Assembly (NCBI RefSeq): GCF_900143205.1
Contig: NZ_FRDH01000005.1
Span: forward strand, 124,001 to 188,000
Direction: 5' to 3'
Length of the DNA stretch: 64,000 bases
From: Butyrivibrio hungatei DSM 14810
GTDB taxonomy: Bacteria > Bacillota > Clostridia > Lachnospirales > Lachnospiraceae
Below, piece by piece: positions 41,565 through 52,640 of the stretch (position 1 is the first letter of the stretch; every line of letters begins with the position of its first letter). Under the pieces are notes generated by a model. That model was not told the DNA's origin. It saw only the letters and a program-made list of their open reading frames with translations, and searched no databases. The translations under genes and the position numbers were made by a program.

Positions 41565-44084
41565 ATGGCTACTCAGGAAGCGGACCTTATTAGTGAATTT
41601 AATGTTTATTCTGGCCTTGATTCTTTTGATCAGAATTCATTAGAAAAAGAGCTAGATCTGTGCAAGTATGCAGGAGCTGATGTTGATAAACTGAGAGCTC
41701 TTAAGTTTAATGCGCTTCAATTGGCTGAGATCAGGAAGGGTCTCACCGATAAAGTAGATATTTCTAAATATCTTGATCCAAAAATGCCATGGACTGAGAT
41801 GGAAGAGCTTCGACTCGAAATGACTCAGAATATTGACATGACAAAATACAGAGAAGAAGGCTTTGATCTAAGGCAGATTTCTCAGATAAGGCAGGGAATT
41901 CAAAATGGTATAGATGTTTCTGTATATGCCAAGAAAGAGTATTTAGCAGATCAGATGCGAGAACTCAGACTTGGTATGTCTAAAAATGGCGGTGTTCCAA
42001 TTATTTTTTTCCAAGATCCACAATACGATAATCTGCAAATGCGGGAGATCAGAAAGGGCTTAGAGGCAGGAATCGATATTTCTTCATATGCAGCCGTGGA
42101 TGTGCCGTATATGAAAATGCGTGCTATTAGACACAGCGCGGAGGATGGGCTATTTTTTACAGGCCAGGAAATTGCTAGATATAATGCCAATATACTTAAT
42201 CAGATGCATAAGGCTTACTTAGACAACGTAGATATTTCCAGGTATATTAAAGAAAGATTTGATGGGGAACAGATCGAACAGATCAGAATAGGACTTAAGG
42301 AAGGACTTCCTATTGATGAATTTATAACAGGAGAAATGCGCGGAGATGCTATCAAAGAGATCAGAATTGGTCTTGAAAATGGTGTTGATGTTGGTAAATA
42401 TGCAGATGGCGCCTATGGATGGCAACAGATGTATGAAATGCGAATGGGCTTGGAGCATCAGATAGATATTACTCCTTATAGCAAGCCTCTTTATAGAGCT
42501 GATCAGATGCGCGAGATCAGACTTGGTCTTGAGGACGGCCTTGATGTAAGTCAGTATTCTACACTGATGTACACAGCCAAGGATATGAGGCGCATCAGAG
42601 AGCTTATGCTCTCAGGTGAATATCAGGCTGTTCTTCCGGATGAGACACCGGAGGTTGCAGCGCTTGATAGAACAGGTGGAGTCAAGGATGACAAGGTTCT
42701 TCTTGAGTCCATGCTTGAAAATAAAGACTTATACCTGTCCTTTACTCAAAATGACATGCTCTGCTGGATGAAGCTTCCACTTAGAGCTGATGGCATGGAA
42801 TATACAGAAGATGTTGTTCTGACTTTTCTTTTTAAGTGCAATGTCAGAAAGGGAGTAAATAGAGACATCATCGCTGATATGGTCAAAGAACATAATCATA
42901 ATCAGAAGTATCTTGTGGCTTCAGGAAAAGAGGTTATAGATGGCTCAGATGGATACTATGAGTATTTCTTTGATACAGAGGCAATTACAGAGCCTGTAAT
43001 ATTAAAAGATGGAACAGCAGATCTTTCTAATATGGACCTTATCCAGGTTCATGTAGGTGATAAACTTGCTGAATACCATAGAGCTACCAGGGGAGTTGAT
43101 GGCTTTAACGTTTATGGCGAAGTTGTAAAGGCTAAAGCCGGAAAAGAGATTCCTATCCTTAAGGGAGAAGGCTTTATGATCTTAAGCAACAGAGTAACAT
43201 ATGTTGCCAAGTACACAGGAGCTCTTACCTTTAAAGATGGAATCATAAACATCCAAAAGATCATGGTAATGCCTGAAGTTAAGATCACTGACAAGAAAAT
43301 CAGCTATGATGGCGTAGTATATGTTACTGGAGATGTTAATTCCGGAAGTGTGATCTATGCTAGTGGCGATATTATTATTGGTGGTCATATGGAAAGCTCA
43401 GAGATCAATAGTGGTGGAAATGTCATCATCAAAGGCGGCGCAACATGCCCTATCCGAGGAAGTATTACTGCACAAGGTGATGTTTCAGCCAAATTCTTTG
43501 AAGGCGTTACTATAAATGCCAAGAATATTTCAGCAAACTACTTTATCAACTGCACTACAAATGCTCAGGGACTTATTAAGACCTACGGTAGAGCCGGTAT
43601 TATCTATGGCGGAACTTGCCAGAGCCTCTTTGGTATTGAGTCAGCTGTTGTTGGTAATAAGTCAGGTGCCAAGACCATCATAAATCTTGGTGTAAATGGA
43701 TCTCTTCTTGGGGAATTCAATTCTGTACAGAAGACTATCAGTAGAGAAGAAGAAGATCTTAATACTCTTATCAAAGAAAAGAACAGACTTCAGGAGATCG
43801 GAGCTGTTGATAGACAGCAGATGCAATGGAAGATCAAGATCAACGCTGCTATTGGTATGAAGGAGAGCAAGATAAAAGAGCTTCTACAAAAGAAAGAAAA
43901 GCTCGAAGAAGAGATAAATAAGGGTAGCCAGGCACAAGCTGTTGTTACCGAAATGGTCTATGCAGGAACGATATTTGTTATTGATGGAATTGTTTATAGG
44001 GCAGAGAGTGATCGTAGAACATACGATAAACTCACGTATAAAGCAGATGCCCTTCGAGAAAATATAGTAGTTATGGAAGGTTAA
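41565..44084 (+). CDS. FapA/DUF342 domain protein with N-terminal tandem 26-residue repeats
   Basis: This ~839-residue soluble protein has three parts. Residues about 50-350 hold twelve tandem units of about 26 residues with the pattern QMREIRxGLExGIDVSxYAxxxYxx, which should form a helical solenoid. Residues about 380-665 are a DUF342/FapA domain, rich in strand-turn-Gly repeats such as VYVTGDVNSGSVIYASGDI, a right-handed beta-helix. A C-terminal coiled coil (about 715-790) closes it. FapA-domain proteins are poorly understood; some affect flagellar assembly, but no flagellar gene is nearby. I start at the ATG 5 nt after AGGAG; an in-frame ATG seven codons earlier lacks a good site. It follows an RsbW-like gene and precedes a PilZ-like gene. 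Confidence 0.82.
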   Translation: MATQEADLISEFNVYSGLDSFDQNSLEKELDLCKYAGADVDKLRALKFNALQLAEIRKGLTDKVDISKYLDPKMPWTEMEELRLEMTQNIDMTKYREEGFDLRQISQIRQGIQNGIDVSVYAKKEYLADQMRELRLGMSKNGGVPIIFFQDPQYDNLQMREIRKGLEAGIDISSYAAVDVPYMKMRAIRHSAEDGLFFTGQEIARYNANILNQMHKAYLDNVDISRYIKERFDGEQIEQIRIGLKEGLPIDEFITGEMRGDAIKEIRIGLENGVDVGKYADGAYGWQQMYEMRMGLEHQIDITPYSKPLYRADQMREIRLGLEDGLDVSQYSTLMYTAKDMRRIRELMLSGEYQAVLPDETPEVAALDRTGGVKDDKVLLESMLENKDLYLSFTQNDMLCWMKLPLRADGMEYTEDVVLTFLFKCNVRKGVNRDIIADMVKEHNHNQKYLVASGKEVIDGSDGYYEYFFDTEAITEPVILKDGTADLSNMDLIQVHVGDKLAEYHRATRGVDGFNVYGEVVKAKAGKEIPILKGEGFMILSNRVTYVAKYTGALTFKDGIINIQKIMVMPEVKITDKKISYDGVVYVTGDVNSGSVIYASGDIIIGGHMESSEINSGGNVIIKGGATCPIRGSITAQGDVSAKFFEGVTINAKNISANYFINCTTNAQGLIKTYGRAGIIYGGTCQSLFGIESAVVGNKSGAKTIINLGVNGSLLGEFNSVQKTISREEEDLNTLIKEKNRLQEIGAVDRQQMQWKIKINAAIGMKESKIKELLQKKEKLEEEINKGSQAQAVVTEMVYAGTIFVIDGIVYRAESDRRTYDKLTYKADALRENIVVMEG
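41712..42620 (+). repeat. Coding tandem repeat: about twelve 26-residue (78-bp) units
   Basis: Twelve consecutive units were aligned by eye in the FapA-family gene. They share [QM]-x-E-[IL]-R-x-G-[LM] followed four residues later by [IV]-D-[IV]-[ST]-x-Y. Units 4 and 6 are the most divergent, and the twelfth is partial. The DNA repeats are too diverged to be a slippage array, so the units are ancient. Confidence 0.75.
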
Positions 44085-44095
44085 AGGATATGTTG

Positions 44096-44141
44096 ATCCC
44101 CAATGCGGTGGTTTAGCCGCATTGGGGATTTTTATTTTTTT
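44096..44141 (+). terminator. Intrinsic terminator after the FapA-family gene
   Basis: A perfect 13-bp stem (44096-44108 with 44117-44129) with an 8-nt loop is followed by a long T-rich run. Confidence 0.93.
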
Positions 44142-44306
44142 TTAATAAATATTAAGAGGTTTTTATAGGATAAAGGGTAAAGCAAATAAAATTAACGGAC
44201 GATAAATCAGTTATAAAAGTATCATAAAACACGTTTTTTCTGCTTATTATGATGAATTTTATGATTTATAATAAATATAATAAAACTAAGAATAGGAGAA
44301 AAAACT

Positions 44307-44627
44307 ATGGAAGAACGTAGACAAATAAATAGAGTTGATTTTAAAGCAAACAGCGTAATAGTCGATAAAGAGACTTTAGAAAAATATTATGGAGAAGTAA
44401 AAAATGTCAGTCCATTGGGAATCGCTATTACGGTAGATGCAAAGACACCCGATATAGTCGGCAGGGATGTGATAGTAGTTGCAGAAACACTTATCATGTA
44501 CGCTGACGTAGTCAGAATAGATGAAGAATCTGACAACGCAAAGACAATAGCTTTAAAAGCAAGAAAGTTCACTCCTGATGTACTTGAATATCTGTTTGAA
44601 CACATCGCACAGGATGTAGAGATCTGA
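44307..44627 (+). CDS. Small PilZ-like c-di-GMP-binding protein
   Basis: This 106-residue protein looks like a stand-alone PilZ domain. The N-terminal arginine motif appears as ERRQINR (RxxxR), followed by NVSPLG, which matches the D/N-x-S-x-x-G motif. Together these bind c-di-GMP. The following strands (AITVDAKTP, VIVVAETLIMYADVVRI) fit the six-stranded barrel. It may be a cytosolic effector of the c-di-GMP system served by the EAL proteins. AT-rich DNA with two overlapping TATAAT boxes (44267-44272 and 44276-44281) precedes it, and a GGAGA site lies 7 nt before the ATG. The assignment is by motif in a short protein and so is moderate. Confidence 0.7.
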   Translation: MEERRQINRVDFKANSVIVDKETLEKYYGEVKNVSPLGIAITVDAKTPDIVGRDVIVVAETLIMYADVVRIDEESDNAKTIALKARKFTPDVLEYLFEHIAQDVEI

Positions 44628-44680
44628 TAACAACTTATAAAAAATGTAACTAGTTCACCACTTTTATGAGGAAGAAATTT

Positions 44681-46975
44681 ATGAAGAAAAATAATCTGAC
44701 CAACACAAAGTTAATATCAGCTATGCTTGTAGGTATCTCAGCAATGATGGCTATGTCAAATCCTTTGACAGTTTATGCTGAAGAAAATCCTGATGGCACA
44801 AATGATCAGAACACAGCAGAAAACAATACAAATGAAGAAAGTGGCGTTACTAGTGAAGCCAAGGAGCAGGCAGAAGAAACTGCTGATGCAATTGATACTG
44901 CAGAAGAGAAATTCGAAGAGATCGCAAATGCGCCAGTATCTACTGAGGAAGCAGGTAGCCTTTCTGAAGATGCAGTAGAAACAGTAAATCTTGAAGCAGA
45001 TAATATTATTTCAGAGGATGGCAAAAATCAGAATCTTGAAAATGCTGCTGAAGATATTACAAATGCAGAGACTAACCTTGTAGTAGCTGGTGAAGCTGAT
45101 AAAGCTGCTGACGAAGAGGCAAAAGAGGCAATTGATAGCCTTGGAGCAGCAACAAGGATTTCTGAAAACGCTGCTGAAACTGTAGCTGATGCAAAGGTAG
45201 AAGCTAACGAGCTTGCAGACAAAGTTGCAAATGCAGGAAATAAGGTGGAAGCAGATAAGGCATATGACGAGCTTACAAAGCTTGTTGAATATACAAATGA
45301 GGATATTTCTACAAAGAAAGATCTTTATGAGTCATTAAAGGGTCAGTATCAGGTAGCTGTAGAGAAGCTTCAGGAAAAGGAAGCTGAATATCAGGCAGCT
45401 TTGGCTGATGCAGGTACAAATACTGATGAAGCTAGAAAAGAACTTGAGAAGGCACAGGCAAGCGCAGATGCTCTTGAAACTGCAGTAGCTGATGCAAAGG
45501 CAGAACTTGCAGTAGAAGCTAGCGCAGCTGAAAAGATCAATAGCCTTGTTAATACGGGAACAGATTGGAATAAGCAGAGAGCAAGAATGCAGAGCATAGT
45601 AGTTAACTACTATATTCCACAGGTCCTTGATAGCGGTGCTACAAATATCAAGTTTGTTAAATTTGTAAGAGGCTATGACAAACAGGATAATAACTACAAC
45701 ATCTTTACATATGTTGATAGTAATGGCGTTACTCAGACAGTTTACTTTAACTATGACAGAGTAGACAAACAGCCTTGTGATAACAGATATAACAATCTTG
45801 GAAGTAGCACAGATATCGTAATCTATCAGAAGAGCCAGGAAGAAATAGATGCTGACAAGTATTTAAATAGCTATTTTGGTAAGAACAGCAATGACGATAC
45901 AAATGAACTTCACGACAGAGCTAATAATGGTAAGCTGGATGTATTTGCCTACGATGAAGGTGGCATAACCAAGTATCTTGTAAGAGAAGAGGTAGAGGCT
46001 CTTAAAACTAGTGGTGAAGTAAAAGAAGTTAATGGAAAATTCATCATGGGAAGCGTAGAACTTCGCAAAGTAGTTCAGAACAAGAACAGCAAAGTCAATT
46101 GCGGAGAATACGCTGTTGATACAATGAATGATGCAGAGTTTAAGGCATTCTGTGAAAAGGCTGGAACATATGCTGCTAAGTACGAAGAATATGACAAGGC
46201 TGTAGCAGAAGCCAAGCAGGCAGTAGAAGATGCTATCACAGAAACAGATAAGCTTAGCGGCGCTATTGATGAACTCAAGAATACTCGTAAGAACAGACTT
46301 GCTAATGCTAAGGCAGCTCTTGAAGTTGATGATCTTGCTACATTCTTTGGCCTTGATATTACAGATGCAGAAGCAGCTGATCTTAACAACATGTCTTTAG
46401 AGGATGCAATAAAGTTCCTTGATAAGTACCTTGCAGAAGCAGAAAAAAAGATCAAAGAAGCAGAAGCTGGTCTTGCTGATCTTGAGGAAAAGAAAGCAGA
46501 AGCTTTTAATGCTTTACAGAGATTTGTACAGTCAAATGGCGGCGACGAGGCAACTGATGATACAACAGAAAGTGCTGGAAATACAGAAAGCGGAGCTGCA
46601 AATGTATATGCAGTACCTAATACAGGAGTAGGAAACATAAATGCAGAGGCAGGTACTGGTGAGATGACAGCAGCACAGGCAGTTATGAACGATGCTGTTC
46701 AGAACGATGTTCTTGGTGATAGAAGAGGAGAGCTTGATGAAGTTTTACTTGCAGGTAAAGCAAAGACTCCAGCTAAGAAGAATGTAAATAAGGAAAAAGC
46801 AGAAGTAAAGACACCTACCGTAGTAACTATTCTTGATGAGGAAGTTCCAGCATCAGATGGAATGAAACAGGAAAAGGTATCCTGGTGGTGGCTCCTACTT
46901 ATAGGATTCCTTGGTGCAACTGGCGAAGAGATGTACAGAAAGAACAAAACAAAGAAAGAGAAGATCAAAAAGTAA
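44681..46975 (+). CDS. Large coiled-coil cell-surface protein with C-terminal membrane anchor
   Basis: This ~764-residue acidic protein has an N-terminal signal peptide ending near VYAEEN. A long Ala/Glu/Lys-rich helical region (about 40-290) follows. Next comes a more globular tyrosine- and asparagine-rich domain (about 300-470), further helices, and a low-complexity linker. The end is WWWLLLIGFLGATGEEMY plus a lysine-rich tail, a C-terminal membrane anchor exposing the protein outside. VPNTG near residue 645 resembles a sortase motif but is too far from the anchor. The start is the ATG 6 nt after AGGAAG; an ATG five codons earlier overlaps that site. Function is unknown; adhesion or wall organisation is plausible. 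A strong terminator follows. Confidence 0.75.
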   Translation: MKKNNLTNTKLISAMLVGISAMMAMSNPLTVYAEENPDGTNDQNTAENNTNEESGVTSEAKEQAEETADAIDTAEEKFEEIANAPVSTEEAGSLSEDAVETVNLEADNIISEDGKNQNLENAAEDITNAETNLVVAGEADKAADEEAKEAIDSLGAATRISENAAETVADAKVEANELADKVANAGNKVEADKAYDELTKLVEYTNEDISTKKDLYESLKGQYQVAVEKLQEKEAEYQAALADAGTNTDEARKELEKAQASADALETAVADAKAELAVEASAAEKINSLVNTGTDWNKQRARMQSIVVNYYIPQVLDSGATNIKFVKFVRGYDKQDNNYNIFTYVDSNGVTQTVYFNYDRVDKQPCDNRYNNLGSSTDIVIYQKSQEEIDADKYLNSYFGKNSNDDTNELHDRANNGKLDVFAYDEGGITKYLVREEVEALKTSGEVKEVNGKFIMGSVELRKVVQNKNSKVNCGEYAVDTMNDAEFKAFCEKAGTYAAKYEEYDKAVAEAKQAVEDAITETDKLSGAIDELKNTRKNRLANAKAALEVDDLATFFGLDITDAEAADLNNMSLEDAIKFLDKYLAEAEKKIKEAEAGLADLEEKKAEAFNALQRFVQSNGGDEATDDTTESAGNTESGAANVYAVPNTGVGNINAEAGTGEMTAAQAVMNDAVQNDVLGDRRGELDEVLLAGKAKTPAKKNVNKEKAEVKTPTVVTILDEEVPASDGMKQEKVSWWWLLLIGFLGATGEEMYRKNKTKKEKIKK

Positions 46976-46985
46976 TAACAATAGC

Positions 46986-47024
46986 TTATAAGAGCTGGTC
47001 AAATGACCAGCTCTTATTTGTTTA
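46986..47024 (+). terminator. Intrinsic terminator after the surface-protein gene
   Basis: A stem of about 14 bp built on AAGAGCTGGTCA and its complement, with a very small loop, is followed by a T-rich tract. Confidence 0.88.
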
Positions 47025-47062
47025 TAAAATTCAGTCTAAATCTAAATGTTGTATGAAAAACA

Positions 47063-47091
47063 TTGCACAATCAGTGTTATTTTTCTATAAT
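47063..47091 (+). promoter_or_regulatory. Promoter of the ATP synthase operon
   Basis: TTGCAC at 47063-47068 and a perfect TATAAT at 47086-47091 are spaced by 17 bp, giving a leader of about 20 nt. Confidence 0.75.
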
Positions 47092-47117
47092 AAAGGTTAG
47101 TTTTGGGGGCAAATGAT

Positions 47118-47807
47118 ATGAAAGAAACATTATATGAAATCTTGATGGGAGACAAAGCGCTGATCCACATTCCGTATGGCGACGGGTTTTTTGATATATA
47201 TAAATCTGTTGTAGTATCCTGGTTGGTCATAGCTATTGTCTTTTTTCTTATCCTGTTTATGACGCGTGATCTCAAGGTTCACAATATTTCCAAGAGACAG
47301 GCTGCGGTTGAATCTTTTGTAATATGGATAAGAGGCGTTACCGGGGGAATGATCGGAGAAGAGGGCTACAGGTACAGAGACTATTTGGGTACTGTGCTTA
47401 TTTTCATAGCTTTTTCTAACATGATAGGCCTCTTTGGACTGACGCCGCCAACGATGGACATTACCATCACTATAGCTCTTTCCATCATGAGCATTATACT
47501 TGTAGAAGGTGCAGGGATCAGGAGAAAAGGTGTAGGAAAATGGGTTAAGGGCTTTGCTCAGCCTATGGCAGTAATAGCGCCTATGAACGTTCTTGAGCTC
47601 TTTATCAGACCACTGTCTCTTTGCATGCGACTTTTTGGTAACATTCTTGGAGCCACAGTTATCATGGAGCTTATCAAGGTGGCTATGCCACTTCCTGTTA
47701 TCGTTCCAGCTGCGCTTAGTTTATATTTTGATATTTTTGATGGTGCGATACAGGCTTATGTTTTTGTATTTCTAACATCACTATATATTAAAGAGGCTCT
47801 CGAGTGA
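47118..47807 (+). CDS. atpB: F-type ATP synthase subunit a
   Basis: This ~229-residue polytopic protein is the proton-channel subunit of Fo. The conserved segment NVLELFIRPLSLCMRLFGNILGA holds the essential arginine (in MRLFGN) that faces the c-ring. The C-terminal helix YIFVFLTSLYI-like stretch is also typical. I start at the ATG 8 nt after GGGGGC; a TTG five codons earlier is in frame but badly placed. It opens the operon in the usual order a, c, b. There is no atpI in front. Confidence 0.95.
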   Translation: MKETLYEILMGDKALIHIPYGDGFFDIYKSVVVSWLVIAIVFFLILFMTRDLKVHNISKRQAAVESFVIWIRGVTGGMIGEEGYRYRDYLGTVLIFIAFSNMIGLFGLTPPTMDITITIALSIMSIILVEGAGIRRKGVGKWVKGFAQPMAVIAPMNVLELFIRPLSLCMRLFGNILGATVIMELIKVAMPLPVIVPAALSLYFDIFDGAIQAYVFVFLTSLYIKEALE

Positions 47808-47828
47808 GCAAAATTAGGAGGAAATAAT

Positions 47829-48047
47829 ATGAATTTAACAGCTATTGGAGCAGCGATTGCTGCATTTACAGGTATTGGAGCAGGTATTGGTATCGGTATC
47901 GCAACATCTAAGGCAACTGACGCAGTTGCTCGTCAGCCAGAAGCAGATGGCAAGATCATGAAACTTCTTCTTTTGGGTTGTGCTCTTGCAGAAGCAACAG
48001 CTATCTATGGTTTCGTTGTTGCTATCATGATCATTCTTTTCTCATAA
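47829..48047 (+). CDS. atpE: F-type ATP synthase subunit c
   Basis: This 72-residue hairpin of two membrane helices forms the rotor ring. The polar loop ARQPEADGK is conserved, and the ion-binding carboxylate is Glu55 in ALAEATAIYG. Sodium-type c subunits carry Gln in helix 1 (GxGQG) and Ser-Thr after the Glu. Here helix 1 reads GAGIGIGIA and Glu55 is followed by Ala-Thr, so a proton-translocating ring is more likely. GGAGG precedes the ATG. Confidence 0.96.
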   Translation: MNLTAIGAAIAAFTGIGAGIGIGIATSKATDAVARQPEADGKIMKLLLLGCALAEATAIYGFVVAIMIILFS

Positions 48048-48062
48048 AGGAGATGGTAAGTC

Positions 48063-48554
48063 GTGTTAACTACTAGTTTTGTAAACATCGCATGCACAAT
48101 CATAAATCTTCTTATTTTGTATTTTATTGCCAAGAAATTTCTTTTCCAGAGAATTGACAATATTTTCATGCAGAGAAAAGAAGAAGTGGATGAGGCTACA
48201 AAGGCAGCTGATAAGGCTACACAGGAAGCTATTAACACTAAGAGAGAATACGAAAAGAAGATTGAACTTGCAGATGAGGAAAAGGAACAGATCCTTTCTG
48301 ACATCAAGAAGCAGGGCTATGACGAGTATGAGCGCATTATAAATGATGCCAAGAAAAAGGGTGAGCAGATCCTTATTGAAGCAAAGCATAATGCTGAAGT
48401 TGAGAATGAGAGAGCAAAAGAGGTCTATGCAGCTCAGCTTACAGATATGGTAATTGATGCAGCTTCTAAGATTGCTGCCACCAAGCATAGCACTCAGGAT
48501 GATCTGGAACTCTATGACAAGTTTATTAGTGAAGCTGGAGTAAGTAATGAGTGA
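48063..48554 (+). CDS. atpF: F-type ATP synthase subunit b
   Basis: This 163-residue stator subunit has one N-terminal membrane helix (about 4-25) followed by a long charged helix that dimerises to form the peripheral stalk. The family motif near [13 protein letters not shown] and the C-terminal [11 protein letters not shown] are present. Translation appears to start at a GTG about 10 nt after AGGAG. Its end overlaps the alpha-subunit start by 8 nt. Delta normally follows here and caps b onto F1, but no separate delta gene is present. Subunit b must instead meet the delta-like domain fused to alpha. Confidence 0.94.
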   Translation: MLTTSFVNIACTIINLLILYFIAKKFLFQRIDNIFMQRKEEVDEATKAADKATQEAINTKREYEKKIELADEEKEQILSDIKKQGYDEYERIINDAKKKGEQILIEAKHNAEVENERAKEVYAAQLTDMVIDAASKIAATKHSTQDDLELYDKFISEAGVSNE

Positions 48555-50326
48555 AAGTTTAAGAGCAAAGCTGCGCTATGCTAGCACAGCTCCCAGCAGT
48601 GAACAGATTGACAAGATCAAAGCTGTTCTTAAAAAGAAATTTAATACAGATGATATTGAGATTGACGTCTATGAAGATCCATCTATAGGCGGCGGTTTTG
48701 TTGTTTCCTGCAAGAACTTTGAGTATGACTGGTCAGATGCAGGAAGGGCAAGACAGCTTCGTGCTGAGCTCAATAACTTAAGTAAAAATAAAGAAGACCG
48801 TGAAACAGGTAAGTTCATTTCTATGCTCAGCACAAAGGTTGAGAACTTTGAGCTTTCTATTGAGGATAGAGAGGTTGGAACTGTTACTTGGGTTGGTGAT
48901 GGAATTGCCAATATCGATGGTATCGAGCATGCTTTTTACGGTGAGATCATTGAATTTGAAGATGGAACCAGAGGTATGGCTCAGGATATCAGAGATGATC
49001 ATATAGGTTGTATCCTTTTTGGTAATGATACAGGTATCAGACAGGGAACAAGAGCTGTCAGAACCTACAAAGAGGCAGGTATCCCAGTAGGTGAAGCCTT
49101 CATAGGAAGAGTTGTTGATGCTCTTGGTGCTCCTATTGATGGACTTGGAGATATCAAGGAATCAGGATATAGAGCAGTAGAAGAGCCAGCGCCTGGAATC
49201 ATTGAGAGACAGTCTGTTAATGAGCCTATGGAGACCGGTATCTTGTCAATTGATACTATGTTCCCTATTGGTAGAGGACAGCGTGAGCTTATCATTGGTG
49301 ACAGACAGACCGGTAAGACTTCAATTGCCCTTGATACTATCATCAATCAGAAGGGCAAGGATGTTATCTGTATCTATGTAGCTATAGGTCAGAAGGCATC
49401 TACAGTTGCCAAGATCATACAGACACTTAAAAAGACAGGAGCCATGAATTATTCAATAGTAGTTAGTTCAACTGCTTCTGATATGGCACCACTTCAGTAT
49501 ATCGCACCTTACTCAGGAACAGCTCTTGCTGAGTACTTTATGCATCAGGGCAAGGATGTACTCATTGTTTACGACGACCTTTCCAAGCATGCTGTGGCTT
49601 ACAGAGCACTTTCTCTTTTGCTTGAGAGATCTCCTGGTAGAGAGGCTTATCCTGGAGACGTATTCTATCTTCATTCAAGACTTCTTGAAAGATCAAGTAA
49701 GCTTTCTTCAGAGCTTGGAGGCGGTTCTATAACAGCCCTTCCAATTATCGAGACTCTTGGTGGAGATGTATCAGCGTATATTCCTACTAACGTTATCTCT
49801 ATTACTGATGGGCAGATCTTCCTTGAAAGTGATCTGTTCTTTGCAGGTATGAGACCAGCCGTTAACGTAGGTCTTTCTGTATCCCGTGTAGGTAGTGCGG
49901 CTCAGACCAAAGCTATGAAAAAAGCTGCCGGCAGCATAAGAGTTGATCTTGCTCAATATAGAGAAATGGCAGTATTTACTCAGTTTAGTTCAGACCTTGA
50001 TGAGACTACCAAGAATCAGCTTCGTCATGGCGATGTTCTTATGGAACTGTTAAAACAGCCTTTGGAACATCCACTTGCTATGCATGAACAGGTTATTATC
50101 CTTGTGGCAGTAGGTGCAAGGAGACTTGATATGGTTCCTGTAAAGAAAGTAAAAGAATATAAGGAAAAGCTTCTTACATTCTTTAATACAGAGCACTCAG
50201 ATATCTGTGAAGAGCTTCAAAAGAGCGGTGATCTGTCAGAACAGTTAAAGAAGAGAATACTTGACTGTGTTGATGAATTTAATGATGCTGAGAACAAGCT
50301 ACTTAAGGAAGAGATAGAAAAGAGTC

Positions 50327-50340
<14 letters not shown>
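48547..50340 (+). CDS. atpA: F-type ATP synthase subunit alpha with N-terminal delta (OSCP) C-terminal-like domain
   Basis: This 597-residue protein is about 82 residues longer than usual. From about residue 85 it is an ordinary alpha subunit: [22 protein letters not shown], the Walker A motif GDRQTGKT at 251-258 (169-176 in E. coli), and QFSSDLDE. The first ~78 residues resemble the C-terminal domain of delta/OSCP. They contain [18 protein letters not shown], then [17 protein letters not shown] and [16 protein letters not shown], matching delta's STRPLT, vDpsliGG and DGS-x-RLxxL blocks. Delta's N-terminal six-helix bundle is absent. With three alpha subunits per F1, up to three such domains could be present. 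The ATG overlaps the end of atpF, so the extension is translated from a normal start. The alpha call is certain; the fusion is by motif alignment. Confidence 0.93.
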
Positions 50341-52637
<2,297 letters not shown>

Positions 52638-52640
52638 TAT

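Noticed and set aside
41565..44084. Flagellar role for the FapA-domain protein
   Set aside because: No flagellar or chemotaxis gene occurs in the window; the domain also occurs in non-flagellar proteins.
46075..46638. 187-codon open frame on the - strand
   Set aside because: Ser/Ala-rich mirror of the Ala/Glu-rich coiled-coil gene; no independent coding signal.
46600..46640. LPXTG-like sortase signal (VPNTG) in the surface protein
   Set aside because: It lies about 100 residues before the C-terminal anchor, too far for sortase processing.
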